A stretch of DNA of 58,714 bases from assembly GCA_016930085.1 (NCBI GenBank), contig JAFGHO010000128.1:1-58714 (forward strand), read 5' to 3'. Source of the stretch: Spirochaetales bacterium (lineage in GTDB: Bacteria > Spirochaetota > Spirochaetia > SZUA-6 > JAFGRV01). Position numbers and translations under genes: made by a program. Of this stretch, positions 35,485-44,067 are shown in pieces (positions within the stretch are counted from its first letter, which is position 1; every line of letters starts with the position of its first letter). Below the pieces are notes generated by a model. That model was not told where the DNA came from, made no database searches, and saw only the letters and a list, made by a program, of their open reading frames with translations.

Positions 35485-36426
35485 ATGGAACCTGACAGGG
35501 ATTTGATCATTATCGGGGCCGGCGCGGCCGGACTCAGTGCTGCACAATACGGGGCGAGGGCGAATCTTAACGTATTGTTGATCGAGGAGATGGCGGCCGG
35601 AGGACAGGCAATGATCATCGACAGGCTTGAGAATTATCCCGGTTTTGTCGAACCGGTGACCGGGTATGTTTTTTCACAAAAAATGGAAGAGCAGGCCCGC
35701 CGGTTCGGTGCCGAGATCCTCAATGATACGGTAACCTCGCTGAAAAAAGAAGACGGGTGTTTTTACGTGGAGACATACGGGGGGAACTACACGTCATATA
35801 CGGTGCTGCTTGCGACAGGGGCAAAACACAGGACACTGAACATACCGGGTGAAAAAGAGTTCAGCGGCAAGGGTGTTTCGTATTGCGCGACCTGCGACGG
35901 CCCCCTGTTCAAGGGGAAAAAAATGTTCGTCGTCGGCGGCGGTGATGCGGCCTGTGATGAAGCGATGTTTCTCGCCAAACTTTCCGATAATATTATCATG
36001 GTACACAGGCGGGACCGTTTCCGTGCACAGAAAGCCCTGGCGGCGAGGGTGTTGAACAACGACAATATCGAAGTACGGTTCAATACCGAATTGAAGGAGA
36101 TAAAGGGCGGTGTCATGGTCGATAGTGTCCTCCTCTACGATAATCAAAAAAAATCGGAATTTTCGGAAGCGGCCGATGCTGTTTTCATTTTCATAGGATC
36201 GGAACCACAGACACAACTGGTAAAAGGCTTTGATCTGGACTACGATGAAAGCAGCTCCGTTATCACCGATCAGAAGATGCAAACGAAAGTTGCCGGGCTT
36301 TATGTGGCCGGAGATGTGAGGGCAACCCCTTTCAGGCAACTCGTCGTCGCGGCCGGAGAAGGGGCCATCGCAGCGCACGCCGCTTCCCAGTACATCGATG
36401 AACAGAAAGGACAGGCATACTTATAA
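35485..36426 (+). CDS. trxB: thioredoxin reductase
   Basis: Cytoplasmic flavoprotein of 313 residues. The FAD-binding GAGAAGLSAA is at 11-20, the redox disulfide C134-A-T-C137 in the expected TrxB position, the NADPH-binding VVGGGDAACDEA motif, and the C-terminal VAGDVRATPFRQ FAD contact. Length is normal for bacterial low-Mr TrxB, which reduces thioredoxin with NADPH. GAGGAGGAA precedes the ATG. TATAAT at 35432-35437 is a possible -10, though its -35 is poor. A GNAT gene follows by three bases. Confidence 0.95.
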   Translation: MEPDRDLIIIGAGAAGLSAAQYGARANLNVLLIEEMAAGGQAMIIDRLENYPGFVEPVTGYVFSQKMEEQARRFGAEILNDTVTSLKKEDGCFYVETYGGNYTSYTVLLATGAKHRTLNIPGEKEFSGKGVSYCATCDGPLFKGKKMFVVGGGDAACDEAMFLAKLSDNIIMVHRRDRFRAQKALAARVLNNDNIEVRFNTELKEIKGGVMVDSVLLYDNQKKSEFSEAADAVFIFIGSEPQTQLVKGFDLDYDESSSVITDQKMQTKVAGLYVAGDVRATPFRQLVVAAGEGAIAAHAASQYIDEQKGQAYL

Positions 36427-36429
36427 GCG

Positions 36430-37296
36430 ATGGGCTGGAAGATCGCAGGGCGCACTTCGTATCCGGAAATAAAGGATTTTCTTCTCGCGAGAGAATGGAG
36501 TTGTGCGTCGTTCAGTGACAGATTCAAAAGAATGCATTCAATCAGTCTCAAGCAGAAAGAGCATTGCATCATTATCATCAATAAAGACACCCATCCCCAA
36601 CGTATCCGTGAGGCGGTCATGTTCACGCAATACGGACTCATCCTTCCTGTTCTCGAATCGAACCCGCCGTCCGGGGAAGTATCGTTGAACGGGATTCTGC
36701 AATGCCTTGGCGATTACATGAAAAAACTTCATTCGGTGATGGGCTTGATGGAACATGTTGTCACGATCGAACGGATCCTGGGAGACAAGCCTTCGGAAAA
36801 AGTCGATTACTATCTCATGACCGCAGCCCCGCATGAAGCGAAAATTCCGGAAAGAATCGATATCCCCTACATAACGATCAGGCGCGCCCGTATTCGTGAT
36901 GCGGGACTGCTTTATCCCCTCCAGAAGCAGTACGAACTCGAAGAGGTATTCCTCAATCCGGCGCGATTCAAACCGTCCGGCTGTCTCGCCCATTTGAAAA
37001 GAAATCTCGGCACGGAAATCAACTACCTTGCTGAAATTAACGGGATACCGATCGCGAAAGCGGGAACGAATGCGCAGGGGTTTTTGGTCGATCAGATCGG
37101 TGGGGTTTTTACACAGAAAGAGTTTCGGAACAGGGGGATCGGTTATGCCATTATGGCGAGACTCTTGAACGACATTTTCAAAAAACACAAGCTTGCCACT
37201 CTTTTCGTCAAAAAGAACAACACGCCGGCGATTACCCTGTACAGAAAAATCGGTTTTTCCATACGCGAAAACTTCAGGATAAACTATTATTACTGA
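36430..37296 (+). CDS. GNAT acetyltransferase with N-terminal extension
   Basis: Protein of 288 residues. The N-terminal half (about 1-145) is an unrecognised alpha/beta domain resembling the N-terminal part seen in DUF4081-type GNATs. The C-terminal GNAT domain (about 148-288) has the acetyl-CoA motif QKEFRNRGIGYAIMARLL and the final NTPAITLYRKIGFSIRE. The ATG follows the trxB stop codon by three bases without its own ribosome site, so it is translated by coupling. The acceptor is unknown. Confidence 0.82.
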   Translation: MGWKIAGRTSYPEIKDFLLAREWSCASFSDRFKRMHSISLKQKEHCIIIINKDTHPQRIREAVMFTQYGLILPVLESNPPSGEVSLNGILQCLGDYMKKLHSVMGLMEHVVTIERILGDKPSEKVDYYLMTAAPHEAKIPERIDIPYITIRRARIRDAGLLYPLQKQYELEEVFLNPARFKPSGCLAHLKRNLGTEINYLAEINGIPIAKAGTNAQGFLVDQIGGVFTQKEFRNRGIGYAIMARLLNDIFKKHKLATLFVKKNNTPAITLYRKIGFSIRENFRINYYY

Positions 37297-37346
37297 TTTT
37301 TTAAAATTTCGCCGCCGTTCGGAACACGTCCATTACAGGTGTATTA

Positions 37347-37904
37347 TTACTCGGGTTTGATCCGAATCCCGGCGGATTTCTCATCGTCAATCGAAACACA
37401 CTTGATGATATAATAGGTATCCTTTTCATAATCCTTGTCAAAATATGAGGTGAGACCGGCGGGAAGAATATATTCTGGCTTTTCCCGTCCCTTACTGTAT
37501 TTTTCAATGACAACCGTTTTAAAAAAACCGCTTTGAGGATTCTTCCATTTGAGGGCCACCCCTTTTGAAATTTTTCTGGCGATAAGCGGCGTGACATTCT
37601 CCCTGTACAGGGCTTCGGAATAGCCGCTTTTATCCACGACCCTGATGGTGCCGTTCACCTCCGAATAACGCTCTCCCCCCGTCTGCCGCCACTGTCCCAG
37701 GATGACGATCACGGACGGAATCAAAGCAAGGATAAGAAGCGCCGCAAAGGCAAATCCCGGTCTGAACAGTAAAGCGAAAAAAGGAGACGGCTTTTCTTCT
37801 TTTGCCTTTCCGATCACGTGTTTCATCCGTTCGTCGAGGCCATCGGGCAGCCTGATATTGACTCCTTTTTCAAGATAATCGAAATACTTGTTTTGACCTT
37901 TCAT
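37347..37904 (-). CDS. putative anti-sigma factor, one transmembrane helix
   Basis: Protein of about 185 residues with a short cytoplasmic N-terminus (about 45 residues), one transmembrane helix (FAFAALLILALIPSVIVIL) and a periplasmic domain of about 110 residues. No zinc-finger HxxxCxxC motif is seen. The ATG at 37904 overlaps the stop of the ECF sigma gene by four bases (ATGA), the usual arrangement of a sigma factor and its membrane-bound antagonist. That role is inferred from position and topology only. Confidence 0.65.
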   Translation of the reverse strand: MKGQNKYFDYLEKGVNIRLPDGLDERMKHVIGKAKEEKPSPFFALLFRPGFAFAALLILALIPSVIVILGQWRQTGGERYSEVNGTIRVVDKSGYSEALYRENVTPLIARKISKGVALKWKNPQSGFFKTVVIEKYSKGREKPEYILPAGLTSYFDKDYEKDTYYIIKCVSIDDEKSAGIRIKPE

Positions 37905-38710
37905 ACCGACTCCTTCCACTCCACGGCCGAATCCTTTCCATCCACGGCCGAATCCTTTCCATCCACGGCCGAATCCGTTCCATCCACGGCCGAATCCTTT
38001 CCCGCATTGACGATTCCGGGGTATACGGACGATTCAGGTTGTTCCAGGATAGTGCCGAGTCGCTTTCTTCCGCGGTAAAGGATCGATTCGATCGATCTGA
38101 CCGATTTACCGGCCGCAGACGCGATTTCTTTTGTCGATTTCCGCGTGTCATAGAAAAGCTTCAGCACCTCATATTCGGTGGCTGGCAGCATAAGCATTGC
38201 TTCGCGCAGGCGGATAATTTCCTCTTTTTTTTCGAGTATATCGCCGGGATTACCGTAATGACTTTCAAGTACGACGTCATCGAGGTTCACCGTTTCCCGG
38301 CTTTTCACCGTTTTTTTCTTTCTGTAATATTCAAAGACCGCGTTCCGGGTAATCCTGTATATATAAGGCCTGAGTGCCGACATGGAAAATATTTTGTGAA
38401 AATTGAGAAAAATCTTTTCAAAAACTTTTACGAGAAGGTCCTCCGCATCCTCATACCTTCCGAGACGGCGCACGATATAGGCGAAAAGCTCCCTTTTATA
38501 CAGATGATAGAATACGGTCAGCCCTTCTTCGTCTTTCTCCTTTGCCTTCGAAAACCATCCGGATGTGTAGAGTTCTTCCTGCTTCAGGCGATCGTCTGTG
38601 TTATCGGGATACCTCTCCGTCATTCCCCTTTTTTTACCCTCTGTGCAATTGATAGCATAAAAACCTTGATTTGTCACCAGCAGCGTTACGACAGCCTGTG
38701 TCGATTTCAC
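37901..38710 (-). CDS. ECF-type sigma factor with repetitive acidic tail
   Basis: RNA polymerase sigma-70 family, ECF group, 269 residues from GTG at 38710. That start has GGAGG eight bases upstream; an ATG at 38623 would remove 29 residues. Region 2 is FYHLYKRELFAYIVRRLGRYEDAEDLLVKVFEKIF with promoter-melting residues following. Region 4 is MLPATEYEVLKLFY through SVRSIESILYRGRKRL, a clear helix-turn-helix. A TATAAT-like -10 lies at 38733-38738. The last about 30 residues are four heptads of DSAVDGK type, encoded by a 21-bp tandem repeat. They are absent from ordinary ECF factors. The stop overlaps the anti-sigma gene start by four bases. Confidence 0.88.
   Translation of the reverse strand: MKSTQAVVTLLVTNQGFYAINCTEGKKRGMTERYPDNTDDRLKQEELYTSGWFSKAKEKDEEGLTVFYHLYKRELFAYIVRRLGRYEDAEDLLVKVFEKIFLNFHKIFSMSALRPYIYRITRNAVFEYYRKKKTVKSRETVNLDDVVLESHYGNPGDILEKKEEIIRLREAMLMLPATEYEVLKLFYDTRKSTKEIASAAGKSVRSIESILYRGRKRLGTILEQPESSVYPGIVNAGKDSAVDGTDSAVDGKDSAVDGKDSAVEWKESV
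37910..38001. repeat. 21-bp coding minisatellite at the 3' end of the sigma gene
   Basis: A 21-bp unit (ATCCTTTCCATCCACGGCC plus GA) occurs at 37931-37951, 37952-37972 and 37973-37993. Degenerate copies flank it at 37910-37930 and from 37994. The unit is a multiple of three, so copy changes keep the frame and add or remove seven residues from the sigma tail. Confidence 0.92.
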
Positions 38711-38791
38711 TCAGGTTTCCTCCCCCTCCCTTATTATAACGCCGTAAAAAGGAAAACCACGCATTGTCCGGTACGGGAAGACGAACCGGCT

Positions 38792-39502
38792 TCAGGGGCA
38801 CGAACTGAACTTGTACCCCACCGTATGAACCGTAAGGATATAACGGGGGTGCGACGGATCGTCCTCTATTTTTTGTCTGAGTTTTGCGATATGCTGGTCG
38901 AGTGTCCTCGTCGTTCCTTCATACCGTATTCCCCATACCTCATCGAGAATCGTGAAACGGTGCAGTACTTTATCCCTGTTTGAAAGAAACAGCCTGAGAA
39001 GCCGGATTTCACGCGGGCTTACCGTGAACTCTTTCCCGCCCTTTTTCCCTGTGAGTGTCGACGGTTCGATCGCCACATCGCCGAAACAGAGAGGTTTTTC
39101 GTCACCGGAGACATCCCCTTCCGATTCACCGCCCGCCGCCCTTCGCAATGAAGCCCGTATTCGGGCGCAAAGCTCCTGAACCCCGAAGGGTTTCACGATA
39201 TAATCGTCCGCGCCGAGTTCGAGCCCGACGACCTTGTCCACTTCCTGGCCTTTTGCGGTAAGCATAAGGATGGGAGTGGCCGCGTCGTCTTTCCTTATTT
39301 CCCGGCACACGTCGTAGCCGCTTTTTTCCGGGATCATGATATCGAGAAGGACGAGATCCGGTTTATTTTCACGATAACGCAAAACGGCCCTGTTTCCGTC
39401 CTGCGCGGTAACGACCGTATATCCTTCCCCTTCAAGGAGATCGACAAGACCCGTGAGAATCGGTAAATCGTCTTCGACGACCAGGATCGTTTTCTTACTC
39501 AT
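38792..39502 (-). CDS. OmpR/PhoB-family response regulator
   Basis: Two-component regulator of about 236 residues. The receiver domain has the acidic pair in VVEDDLP, phosphoacceptor Asp in VLLDIMIPEKSG and Lys in VKPFG. The C-terminal winged helix (about 130-236) has FTVSPREIRLLRLF and TLDQHIAKLRQKIE with a final YILTVHTVGYKF, typical of OmpR-type effectors. The ATG at 39502 is chosen because AGGAG lies six bases upstream. It overlaps the histidine kinase gene by eight bases. Three 11-bp-spaced repeats before the kinase promoter are a plausible binding site. Confidence 0.94.
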   Translation of the reverse strand: MSKKTILVVEDDLPILTGLVDLLEGEGYTVVTAQDGNRAVLRYRENKPDLVLLDIMIPEKSGYDVCREIRKDDAATPILMLTAKGQEVDKVVGLELGADDYIVKPFGVQELCARIRASLRRAAGGESEGDVSGDEKPLCFGDVAIEPSTLTGKKGGKEFTVSPREIRLLRLFLSNRDKVLHRFTILDEVWGIRYEGTTRTLDQHIAKLRQKIEDDPSHPRYILTVHTVGYKFSSCP

Positions 39503-41420
39503 CACACGCTCCTTTTCTCCCCGCGACCGGCAGCCCGATCCGGAAGATACTCCCGCCGCCCGGTCGAGGCGCGTACGTCACCTCACCGCCGTGATCGGTA
39601 ATGATTTTCCGGGATATGGCGAGTCCGAGACCGCTTCCCCGCACACGGGATGTGAGACGGTCATCGACACGGTAAAACTCCCTGAAGATTTTTTTTGCCT
39701 CGCCTGAGGGTATGCCGATGCCGCGGTCCTTTACAAGAACGACCGCCTCCCCGCCTTCCCGCTTTATCTCGACCTCGATTTCCTTGGCTGCATCGGAATA
39801 TTTGAAGGCGTTCGAAAGGAGATTGAGAAAAGCCTGCTTGACGGCTTCCTCATCGATTGTCACCTCGATCCGTTCGTTCGGTTCGATAAACGATAACGAA
39901 AAACCCGACTGGCCGAATCGCAGCCGCTGGCCTTCGATGATCTCCCTGCAGACTTCGACAATATCCGCCCGTTCCATCGTATAGGTCAATGTGCCTTGCC
40001 CCATCTTCGAGAAATCCAGGACATTATTGATCAGCCGCGTCAAGCGTTCGGTTTCCGAGACCATATAGGAAAGGTACTGCCGCCGTTTTTCCTCATCGGT
40101 CTGCCTGTTTTCCCGCAACATCTCCGCGAAAAGCCGTATCGAGGTAAGCGGTGTTTTCAACTCATGAGATACGTTCGAGACAAAGGTCGTCTTTTGCTGG
40201 GCCAACGTGATTCCCGAATAATAGGATTTGAGAACGACGAAACCGCCTGTCGTAATGGCGACGATAAGGATGAGGATGAGAATCCACATGATGAGTGAAA
40301 TCACACCGGCTTCCTCGGAGATAAAAGAGGGATCGGTGAGATAGGCGGCGACCTCCCAGCGGGGCAGGATTGTCGATATTTCGCGAGAGGCGAACGGCGT
40401 CTTCCAGTCGGATATGATATCGGCGCCCCGGCGTATGAGGGGGGTCCCGTTTTCGTCCAGAACGGTCAAAATACGGATACTTGAAAATATGGAAGGAATG
40501 ACGACCGCCGCGACCTCATCCCTGATATATCCGGTATCGATCAGGCATCCTGAAACGCCTCCCCCTTCCGCCTTTTTCCAGAAAAGCAGTTCGAGGCTGC
40601 CGGAGATAATCCTGGGAATAATGCCGTGTTCGCTTCCTTCCCTGATCTGGGAAAATGTGCGGTCATTCTGAATAAAAACCGATTCGGGATTCTTTTTCTC
40701 TTTTTGTTCCACGTCCATCTGTGTGACATTCCTCATGAGAACTTCCTGGCCCTCCTCCGATGCCCTGTCATAGACCTTGTTGCGTATTTCCTTCGACTGT
40801 TCGAACTCATTGAGGATGGTCTGCTGGATCAAATCATCGTTGACCTCCATCCCGTTATCGTTGGTCGCCGACGAGCCGCCTGTATCCCATGTATCTTCCT
40901 CTTTCTTTTTTTGCTGTATATCCTTTTTCCTGGTGATCTCATCCATGATGACGTCACTGTAGGCGACCGCGATATTTTCGTACACGGGCACCGCCGCTTT
41001 GTCCGTCAGGAATAAAGCGTTTTCCTCAATAAATTCCGCTTCCTCCCCGCTCAGGCGGCCGCTTTGATCCGGGACCATAATGGCGAGATCGGGCGAAAGG
41101 AGATACGGAATCCCGATCACCTCGTATTCCGATGCGTCGGGGAGAAAAGCCGTACCGTCATCCCCGTTTCCCGCGGCATCGAATATCGACGAGAGATCGT
41201 CCTCGATTTCTTTCAGCCTGTTGTTGATAAGCGTCACATGGTGAAGGATTTCGGCTGAAACGGTTCCTTCGATCTGCTTTTCAATATACGCCTCCTGCAT
41301 GTCGATCGCCCTCACGGCGAGAATTCCCAGTATGAAACTGGGAACCAGCACGCAAAGAACAAAAATAACAGCGATTTTAGGTTGTATCCTCATACCGTCC
41401 ATTTCCTCATACCGCCTCAC
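39495..41420 (-). CDS. sensor histidine kinase with large periplasmic domain
   Basis: Membrane kinase of 641 residues. A first helix (about 16-38), a periplasmic region of about 330 residues with a coiled, charged stretch (160-245), and a second helix (373-397) precede HisKA, with H419 in NVSHELKTPLTSIRL. The HATPase domain has LLSNAFKYS, KDRGIGIPSG and RGSGLGLAISR. A stretch near 405 links membrane and kinase without a clear HAMP. The ATG follows GGAGGT by eight bases. Downstream is its OmpR-type partner. PhoR identity is suggested only by the binding-site pattern upstream. Confidence 0.92.
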   Translation of the reverse strand: MRRYEEMDGMRIQPKIAVIFVLCVLVPSFILGILAVRAIDMQEAYIEKQIEGTVSAEILHHVTLINNRLKEIEDDLSSIFDAAGNGDDGTAFLPDASEYEVIGIPYLLSPDLAIMVPDQSGRLSGEEAEFIEENALFLTDKAAVPVYENIAVAYSDVIMDEITRKKDIQQKKKEEDTWDTGGSSATNDNGMEVNDDLIQQTILNEFEQSKEIRNKVYDRASEEGQEVLMRNVTQMDVEQKEKKNPESVFIQNDRTFSQIREGSEHGIIPRIISGSLELLFWKKAEGGGVSGCLIDTGYIRDEVAAVVIPSIFSSIRILTVLDENGTPLIRRGADIISDWKTPFASREISTILPRWEVAAYLTDPSFISEEAGVISLIMWILILILIVAITTGGFVVLKSYYSGITLAQQKTTFVSNVSHELKTPLTSIRLFAEMLRENRQTDEEKRRQYLSYMVSETERLTRLINNVLDFSKMGQGTLTYTMERADIVEVCREIIEGQRLRFGQSGFSLSFIEPNERIEVTIDEEAVKQAFLNLLSNAFKYSDAAKEIEVEIKREGGEAVVLVKDRGIGIPSGEAKKIFREFYRVDDRLTSRVRGSGLGLAISRKIITDHGGEVTYAPRPGGGSIFRIGLPVAGRKGACDE

Positions 41421-41545
41421 CTCCGCGCAGGCTGCCGTATGCCCCTTATATTATCTCACGTTCAAAGTCATTGTGCAAGGATTCACTCACCGCGCCTCCT
41501 TACGCGGTTTCATAAAGGGCATGTCCATTGTCTTCCGATATAAAG

Positions 41546-41574
41546 ATAATAAAAAAGAGGACGGGCTTTGTCAG
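41546..41574 (-). promoter_or_regulatory. promoter of the kinase/regulator operon
   Basis: Minus-strand CTGACA (41569-41574), 17-base spacer and TATTAT (41546-41551), about 120 bases before the kinase start. The rest of 41421-41776, about 355 bases without an intact gene, holds only this promoter and the repeats beside it. Confidence 0.6.
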
Positions 41575-41578
41575 GCAT

Positions 41579-41610
41579 GTGTAAAAGAATCGTAAAAAAA
41601 ATGTAAAACG
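41579..41610 (-). promoter_or_regulatory. three 11-bp-spaced direct repeats, PhoP-box-like
   Basis: On the minus strand TTTTAC-type hexamers recur with exactly 11-bp spacing (plus-strand GTAAAA at 41581, 41592 and 41603). TTTACA repeats every 11 bp are the known binding pattern of Bacillus PhoP, an OmpR-family regulator. They lie just upstream of the -35 element, where activators bind, and probably mark autoregulation of this system. Confidence 0.65.
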
Positions 41611-41776
41611 GATCGCTTCACGCATACAATCCGGTCATTATCACATCAATGCTTATTGCTTCGATTTCCCCGGTCATCGCCTGCCGTTTTTCGTTGTAGC
41701 CTTTTTTAAAAGCCGTCCTAACGAGCACCGTTTGACGCAGAAATCATCATGCCGGAAACTGATGGTTTTATCTATT

Positions 41777-42172
41777 CTACAGCGGCAGATCCTTGTTCCT
41801 GAAAACGGAAATTCCGCCCCCGATAAAAACCGCGATAATGAAAAGGAGTATTCCGTTGTTGACCGCCATGCCGATCCGGCCCGCGACGATGTCCCTCGCC
41901 TTGAGCAGTTGAAAAACGGAAAAACTCTCCACGATCGTATACACGCCGTGATGGCGTCCCACATTGCCGATCGCGGAAAAGACGATAAACGAGCACATGA
42001 CGGCGACACTCGAGGCGGCTGCGTGTTTCATTCTGTTCCACAAGCAGGAAAAAAAGAAGGCGATCGACGACATTGCCAGGGCCAAAAGCCACACCGTGAA
42101 ATTCAGGGAAAGAAAGGCTTTGACATCCAGCGCGGCATTCGGACCGAGGTACCCGAAGATGGAAGTCTCCTT
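41777..42172 (-). pseudogene. remnant of an ABC-2 type transporter permease (3' end)
   Basis: A frame of about 131 codons, opened by a stop codon at 42173-42175, encodes the C-terminal part of an ABC-2 type permease. It has LGPNAALDVKAFLSLNFTVW, three hydrophobic helices, and the family-typical end GGGISVFRNKDLPL. The N-terminal half (usually about 120-150 more residues) and the partner ATPase are missing, and no ATG with a ribosome site exists. AAGGAG followed six bases later by ATC is present near 42161-42176, so initiation at a non-ATG codon is possible but unlikely. A GTG at 42094 would give only 105 residues. It lies 40 bases downstream of a lipoprotein gene, suggesting a deletion joined them. 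Confidence 0.7.
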
Positions 42173-42211
42173 TCATTCCGATACACTTCACGCCGGAACA
42201 ACACTGACGTA

Positions 42212-43303
42212 TCACCCCTCTTTCTTCATTAACAATTCTTCATTCGCGATCCACAGAACGAGGTATGGAAGTGTTTTATCCTTTTCTTTCATAATCAGCA
42301 TAAAGGATTCATTGAAAATATACGCTTCCGGACCCGCCATTGCCATGATCAAAGCCGATTGCGATTCGACAATCGCGCCCCGTTCATTCAGGACAAAGAC
42401 GATCGTCTGCACATTTTCAGCGAAAAAATATGAACCGTCGCCGAAATTGAGTACATGTTTATACTTGAGTTCATCATAGCGATGTTCGACATTAATCATT
42501 ATCTTTGGTATCAATAAAACGACATCTCCCATAAGCTCTCTGTGACGGTCATTCGCGCGCAACTGCATGATCTCGTCGTATGTTTCTTCGATCGTCCCGG
42601 CTGGCGCAACCACGGCAAGAATCAATTCATCGTTATGGTTTTCCGTCCGGATCGAAAGGATAAACTCTTCTCCGCGATTACCACGATACTCAAGTATCGC
42701 CTGGCTTTTCATATCCCTGCTGCCGCTTGTGTCCATGAAACCGAACGCCTCGACTGTAACGCCGACGTTTTCAGGATCGAACGTCAGATCGTGTTCGCCT
42801 TCAAAAGGAACTGCAAACGACAATTCCTTGAACATATACGAGTACGTGATGATTTCTCGGGGATCCTTTGTTTCATACCGAAAAACGGGAGGATTCGTGA
42901 ATTTTTTTTTCAATTCATTATTGATGGTTTCGACGATTCCTTCACTGGCATAGCCCGCCAGTGCGACAAATGATCCTTCCGATAATTGTTCCTTTGTAAA
43001 ATACCGTTTGTTAAGAAATCCGGCCAGTTCGGTTTCCGGTTCGATCTCGACCTCCTCGTGTATAATATTCTCACACAACATATTCCATGCAAGTTGAAAG
43101 GCAGGACAATAAACATAGTTGACGCCTTGCTCGATACGCTGATGCCGGATGTACGGAATGACTTTCGTCCGTTCGAGTGATGATGAGGAGACCGGTTCCC
43201 GTTTCAGGCCTTCACTGTCAAACCGCACGGCCGGCCGGCTGTTATCGGAAAGGCAGCAGGTCAATGATACAATCATCAAGATGAATAAAAGATATTGTCT
43301 CAT
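42212..43303 (-). CDS. lipoprotein of unknown family
   Basis: Predicted lipoprotein of about 363 residues. From the ATG at 43303, which follows GGGAGG by four bases, the signal peptide ends near Leu-Thr-Cys-Cys. The body contains a helix-strand mix (KVIPYIRHQRIEQGVNYVYCPAFQLAWNML) and a beta-rich C-terminus ending YLVLWIANEELLMKKEG. The overall pattern slightly recalls serpins at the N- and C-ends but lacks the reactive loop, so I do not assign the family. It precedes the permease remnant and follows a 12-bp inverted repeat at 43367-43460. Confidence 0.75.
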   Translation of the reverse strand: MRQYLLFILMIVSLTCCLSDNSRPAVRFDSEGLKREPVSSSSLERTKVIPYIRHQRIEQGVNYVYCPAFQLAWNMLCENIIHEEVEIEPETELAGFLNKRYFTKEQLSEGSFVALAGYASEGIVETINNELKKKFTNPPVFRYETKDPREIITYSYMFKELSFAVPFEGEHDLTFDPENVGVTVEAFGFMDTSGSRDMKSQAILEYRGNRGEEFILSIRTENHNDELILAVVAPAGTIEETYDEIMQLRANDRHRELMGDVVLLIPKIMINVEHRYDELKYKHVLNFGDGSYFFAENVQTIVFVLNERGAIVESQSALIMAMAGPEAYIFNESFMLIMKEKDKTLPYLVLWIANEELLMKKEG

Positions 43304-43366
43304 ATATCCTCCCTGGTTCAATCCCCGGATTAATTATTCGACACGTTTCATCAATTATAGTACACA

Positions 43367-43460
43367 CCGTCCGGTATAACAAACAGGTGAGGATATGGCA
43401 TTGTGCACCCGGAAACGCATTTACGTCTGTTATTGAGTTTTGATTTCCTATACCGGACGG
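43367..43460. repeat. 12-bp perfect inverted repeat spaced by 70 bases
   Basis: CCGTCCGGTATA at 43367-43378 is the exact reverse complement of 43449-43460. The 70 bases between them hold no gene. The arms lie in the gap between the DinB-like gene (ends 43484) and the lipoprotein gene (starts 43303). They could fold in RNA as a long hairpin with an open interior, or be a short mobile-element footprint. Confidence 0.6.
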
Positions 43461-43483
43461 GATATCGGGTTGTCTTGCCGCAT

Positions 43484-44005
43484 CTATTGTTTGAATCCGG
43501 AATACTTGGGTGAAAAGGGTTTTCCCCACTCGTTCAGAATATTCCAGTACAAAAGCGAAAGCTGCCTGATATGATAAAGGTCGTGGGCCACCCATGAGAC
43601 AAGGACATCCCCCGCCCTCATCTTTTCGCCCGTGAAACCCTTTCCCGAATGAAGGGCGTTGAGGTCCGGATTGCCGAGTTTCCTGAGCCACGCGACCGAT
43701 TTCTTCCGTTCGCGGATGAAATTCCGGACGGAGGTTGAAAGGTCCCGCTCATTGTATTTCCCCGCGGTCCGTAACGTCTCGATACTGAATTTCGGCCAGC
43801 TGTCTGCGGGATGAAACAGGATCAGCTCGAAGACATACCGGAAATCCATGGTTTCGATATCGATGAGATGATTCACGGTTTCAAGCACCGTCCATCTGGT
43901 TTTGGCCGGCCTGAAGGCGGCCTGTTCACTGGAAAAATTCGCGGCCAGGTCCGCGACGATCCCGCTGTTTTTTTCGAGCTGATCGACATGACGCTTGTAA
44001 TCCAT
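43484..44005 (-). CDS. DinB-family metal-dependent enzyme-like protein
   Basis: Cytoplasmic four-helix-bundle protein of about 173 residues in the DinB/YfiT-like superfamily. Metal-ligand histidines are recognisable in LETVNHLIDIE and in the later WVAHDLYHIRQL pair. Members include thiol transferases (bacillithiol, mycothiol related) and uncharacterised DNA-damage-inducible proteins. The second of two adjacent ATG codons (44005) has GGAGG five bases upstream. It is followed downstream by the inverted repeat. Substrate unknown. Confidence 0.85.
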   Translation of the reverse strand: MDYKRHVDQLEKNSGIVADLAANFSSEQAAFRPAKTRWTVLETVNHLIDIETMDFRYVFELILFHPADSWPKFSIETLRTAGKYNERDLSTSVRNFIRERKKSVAWLRKLGNPDLNALHSGKGFTGEKMRAGDVLVSWVAHDLYHIRQLSLLYWNILNEWGKPFSPKYSGFKQ

Positions 44006-44067
44006 CATAACCTCCTTTGATTCCGTTAAGGCTCGATACATGTCGGCGGCTCTTTATAAATTGACAG

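Noticed and set aside
37910-38001. The 21-bp array as a CRISPR
   Set aside because: Repeats are directly adjacent with no spacers and lie within a coding frame.
41674-42215. Several overlapping frames around the permease remnant (for example 41772-42215)
   Set aside because: Only the frame 41777-42172 has ABC-2 helices and the typical C-terminal tail; the others are shadows.
42212-43303. Lipoprotein as a serpin
   Set aside because: A faint similarity at its ends is not supported by a reactive-centre loop, so the family is left unassigned.
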